Shown here one piece after another: positions 61,854 through 64,000 of a stretch of DNA of 64,000 bases. The notes below the pieces were generated by a model, which ran no database searches, was not told the DNA's origin, and was given only the letters and a program-made list of their open reading frames with translations. The position numbers were made by a program, and so were the translations under genes. The DNA is taken from contig CBDCUP010000021.1 of assembly GCA_965222655.1 (NCBI GenBank), forward strand, positions 1,178,001 through 1,242,000, read 5' to 3'. Origin of the DNA: CAUZIZ01 sp965222655. Lineage in GTDB: Bacteria; Acidobacteriota; UBA6911; RPQK01; JAJDTT01. How positions within the stretch are numbered: the stretch's first letter is position 1; every line of letters begins with the position of its first letter.

Positions 61854-62024
61854 GGAAGGATAGAAGATCCTTGATGAAGAGCAGAATGTGATGGCATGCT
61901 TGAGTCGTTAAGATCCACCCCATGATCAGGAGAACAGAGATGACACAACTGGACCGAAGGTCATTCTTGAGGAGAAGTTCCCTGCTGGCTCTGGAGCAAG
62001 CTGGGACCCAACAGTTCGAAAAAG

Positions 62025-62200
62025 ACATGAATATGCCTGCGCTGGGCCGAAATATGGAAGATTAGTTCCGAGGAGTCCGCATTCAAGTTGCTGATTCATT
62101 GGATGTTAACGTCCTGGACAGAGACAAAGACACCAGGCAGATAGGGGCCAGACACAAGGGAGTTACCTCGAAATACGGCGGCACTAAGGGACAGAATCGG
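62025..62200 (+). repeat. Solo left arm of the LIR element
   Basis: The block from GACATGAATATGCCTGCGCT through CGAAATATGGAAGATTAG, AGGCAGATAGGGGCCAGACA and GGGAGTTACCTCGAAATACG matches 44017-44171. The right arm is missing. It belongs to the extended duplication of the 40.7-44.2 kb region. Confidence 0.75.
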
Positions 62201-62683
62201 GCTGAACAGGCGAGGAGATTTCTGGGAGCTGTCGGCAGCGAGCTGCACTGGCATCTCCAAGTTTGAAGTAGACGTTATTTTCAGTGAGAACTTTCAGAAT
62301 CCTGGTTCTCAACCCAGGATAACCTCCGTCAACAGACTGATCTCGGAAGGGCCCCTGCGGCTGGCTCAGAATCATCCCCCAATCCCGTCACTTTGCTGAG
62401 CTATCCTCGTCCTTTCTGCTCCCTAATGGTGCCGGAATCCCCTTGTAATGCCCTTCTATTCTGGCCTCGATGATCACTGCAAGTACTTCATGAACCGCCA
62501 GTTATCTTCGATTCCACGCTACCCATCTGTTGAAGTACGGCTTTTCGGGGTCCACGAGAGGCTCTTGGCACACGGCCGCTGGTGATGCAACACAGCCAGT
62601 ACGGCCCCGATCGCGCCCTGGTCCGCTAGGAACGGGTCCTTATGTTGTATTTCAACACCAATCTGGTGGGTACCCTTATGGTT

Positions 62684-64000
62684 TCAGAAGTTCCAAGCCG
62701 CAATCGGCTCGCCGGCAGACAGCACCTCCTCCAGGTAGGCCCCGGTGTGGATGGTGGGTAGCTGCATATGGGTCAGCTCTCCATACTCCAGAATACGGAT
62801 GGCGACCACATTGTGCCATTGGCCGTCTCCCAGGCGCAGAATCATGGAACAGGGATGATCCACCCGCCAGGCGGTCCCTCCCGGAGGCGGCCCGAATTCC
62901 TTTCTCAGATCACGGGCCACAATCGGAGGATCGAGTCCGGTCCTGTCTCGATTCAGGGGCCAGATCACAAGCGTGCTCCGGGCACGACCTCCCAACACGG
63001 CCCTGCCCTGGGGGTCCTTTGGGATCTTGAGGCGATCCAGGCCCTCCAAAAACACCTCATAGAGATTGGCTGCGATGTAGGGGGTGCCGTCAGCTGCTCG
63101 GTTCAGGGTAATGGGGGTGGCGGAAATCAGCCCCCGAACATGAATGATCTTCTCCCAGGTCTCCCCGTTGTCCTGAGAGCGCCAGACCCGGATGTCGTGG
63201 ATATCCATACCCTGATGGCCTCGAGCCGAGAGAAGGAGGCTTTCATCCAGATCCCGGATGAGGCTGGTCTCGTTGGAAGAGTCCTGTCCGGTGGCCGAGA
63301 CAAAGGAAACGGGACGCCATTGCCCATCTACCCTTCTCCACCGAGCCATCCCGGATCCGCCGCTCTGATCAGGCTTGCTGCCACCCATCGCCAGGATGAG
63401 ATCGTCGCCATCGGGGATTGCGTTCATCAAACCCGGGGCCAGCGCCCAGCCGGAGAGGAGATCCTCCGAGCCTACCCGGTCCGTCTTGCTAACCTGGATG
63501 GAGTTCCCGTCGTAGGAGAGCTGGTGGACCTCCCTGTAATCATACACCTGGCTCCGATCTACACGTCCGAACGTGTTTACACCGTAGGGCGGGGGGCCCG
63601 GGAACTCGGTCCGCCAAGCAGTCGCATGGTTGATACCGAAGCCGGTGCCCGCATGGGGGTGGGGAGTGCCATCGGGCCGTTTGGCACCTTGGGGAACAAA
63701 GCCTCCCATAACCGGGTACTTGACCATGATCGCTTCTTGCATGGGTGGCTTTGAGTTGGGGTTGGGTTCGCGATGGTTTCGGGTAATGGGGACGGCCCCA
63801 TCGCTGCTGACGTCGGTGATGTTATCGAAGAGGATGACGTCGGAGCCGTTCTCGAAGTCAGTGCCCTTGACCCCAGCCACGCGGATGTTGCAGAAGTAAC
63901 CTGCTGTATCCTGATCCACCTGGAACGGTAATCCCAGTTGATAGATCCAGGTTTCGCCTTCGGGAGTGCTGGGCGGAACCTGGAGGTCGGGGCCACCCTG
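62684..64000 (-). CDS. Sialidase-like protein, family A member 7, 5' end outside window
   Basis: At least 438 residues; the frame is open to the window edge (QGGPDLQVPPSTPEGETWIY..), so the GTG near 63919 is internal and the signal peptide lies outside. The N-terminal part is almost the same as fragment 4 at 46908, which has a lipoprotein signal. Family A motifs: GTPHPHAGTGFGINHA, AIPDGDDLILAMGG, LIRDLDESLLLSARG, the Asp box RVWRSQDNGETWEK, SATPITLNRAADGTPYIAAN, IWPLNRDRTGLDPPI, FGPPPGGTAWRVDHPCS and AYLEEVLSAGEPIAAWNF. It has an extra loop with VFLEGLDRLKIPKDPQGR as in member 2. Intact as far as visible; activity unproven. Confidence 0.82.
   Translation of the reverse strand, partial: QGGPDLQVPPSTPEGETWIYQLGLPFQVDQDTAGYFCNIRVAGVKGTDFENGSDVILFDNITDVSSDGAVPITRNHREPNPNSKPPMQEAIMVKYPVMGGFVPQGAKRPDGTPHPHAGTGFGINHATAWRTEFPGPPPYGVNTFGRVDRSQVYDYREVHQLSYDGNSIQVSKTDRVGSEDLLSGWALAPGLMNAIPDGDDLILAMGGSKPDQSGGSGMARWRRVDGQWRPVSFVSATGQDSSNETSLIRDLDESLLLSARGHQGMDIHDIRVWRSQDNGETWEKIIHVRGLISATPITLNRAADGTPYIAANLYEVFLEGLDRLKIPKDPQGRAVLGGRARSTLVIWPLNRDRTGLDPPIVARDLRKEFGPPPGGTAWRVDHPCSMILRLGDGQWHNVVAIRILEYGELTHMQLPTIHTGAYLEEVLSAGEPIAAWNF

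Larger units (their letters stand above)
61602..62683. other. Long intergenic region with repeat remains
   Basis: No gene is recognisable in these 1082 bases on either strand. The first ~130 bases belong to the segmental duplication. G/C-rich arms (61739-61853) and a solo arm of the LIR element (62025-62200) follow. From 62200 to 62683 I see nothing but scattered stops and no codon bias. The short frames here are chance. Confidence 0.6.

Overview
The window is a gene-poor, repeat-rich stretch of high-GC DNA from a Gram-negative bacterium. A decayed Oar-type TonB-dependent outer-membrane receptor, many secreted beta-propeller proteins with Tat or lipoprotein signals, a GHL10-type hydrolase pair, a TMTC-like TPR membrane protein and short hairpin repeats around the CCCAGGG core all fit an uncultured Acidobacteriota. 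Planctomycetota or Latescibacterota cannot be excluded. There are no rRNA genes, no complete tRNA and no CRISPR array. The region looks like accessory DNA for scavenging glycans and other organic matter that is actively being rearranged.

Layout. 0-6.3 kb: end of a secreted protein, an intact DDE insertion sequence with 17-bp inverted repeats, a creatininase/phytanoyl-dioxygenase pair, a truncated DUF3179 gene and a Gfo/Idh/MocA oxidoreductase. 6.3-20.4 kb: an orphan flagellin, the first copy of a 317-319 bp MITE (family 1), a 44-residue membrane peptide, a receptor relic, a TMTC-like pseudogene and its intact paralogue, a secreted PHP protein, an SDR, fragments of VapC and of an alpha/beta hydrolase, and a tyrosinase gene split by a 244-bp IS200/IS605-like element. 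20.5-34.5 kb: mostly intact secreted proteins (sialidase-like and arabinanase-like propellers, OsmC, two large glycosidase-like proteins, a YVTN propeller). 34.7-38.3 kb: IS6 and IS110 wreckage. 38.6-46.8 kb: more propellers, a tRNA 3' fragment beside an integrase relic, a ceramidase tail cut by a long inverted-repeat element, and two adjacent family 1 MITEs. 46.9-52 kb: propeller genes flanked by a second MITE family whose ends resemble those of the IS6 element. 52.2-58.7 kb: an NCS1 transporter/alpha-L-rhamnosidase operon (the enzyme has a one-base frameshift) and another propeller. 59-62.2 kb: a direct duplication of 40.7-44.2 kb, damaged by a 380-bp deletion and a family 1 MITE. 62.7-64 kb: one more propeller, running off the window.

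Two multigene families dominate. Family A (seven loci at 20.5, 41.8, 46.3, 46.9, 47.5, 59.8 and 62.7 kb) is an Asp-box sialidase-like protein with a conserved HPHAGTGF motif. Family B (four genes at 23.4, 31.7, 38.6 and 57.0 kb plus a relic at 38 kb) is a secreted arabinanase/levanase-like propeller starting with a D.G...LF(V/I)D motif. With the rhamnosidase, other sialidase-like proteins, oxidoreductases and the transporter they suggest breakdown of complex extracellular sugars, but no substrate can be read from sequence.

The most useful observation is the family 1 MITE. Three copies have perfect 8-bp target duplications, and one (60,409-60,725) sits in a gene whose intact paralogue at 41.8 kb gives the empty site; removing the element plus one duplication restores a 502-codon frame. 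The element also contains nested complementary arms that would fold the whole RNA or single strand. No transposase with matching ends is present in the window.
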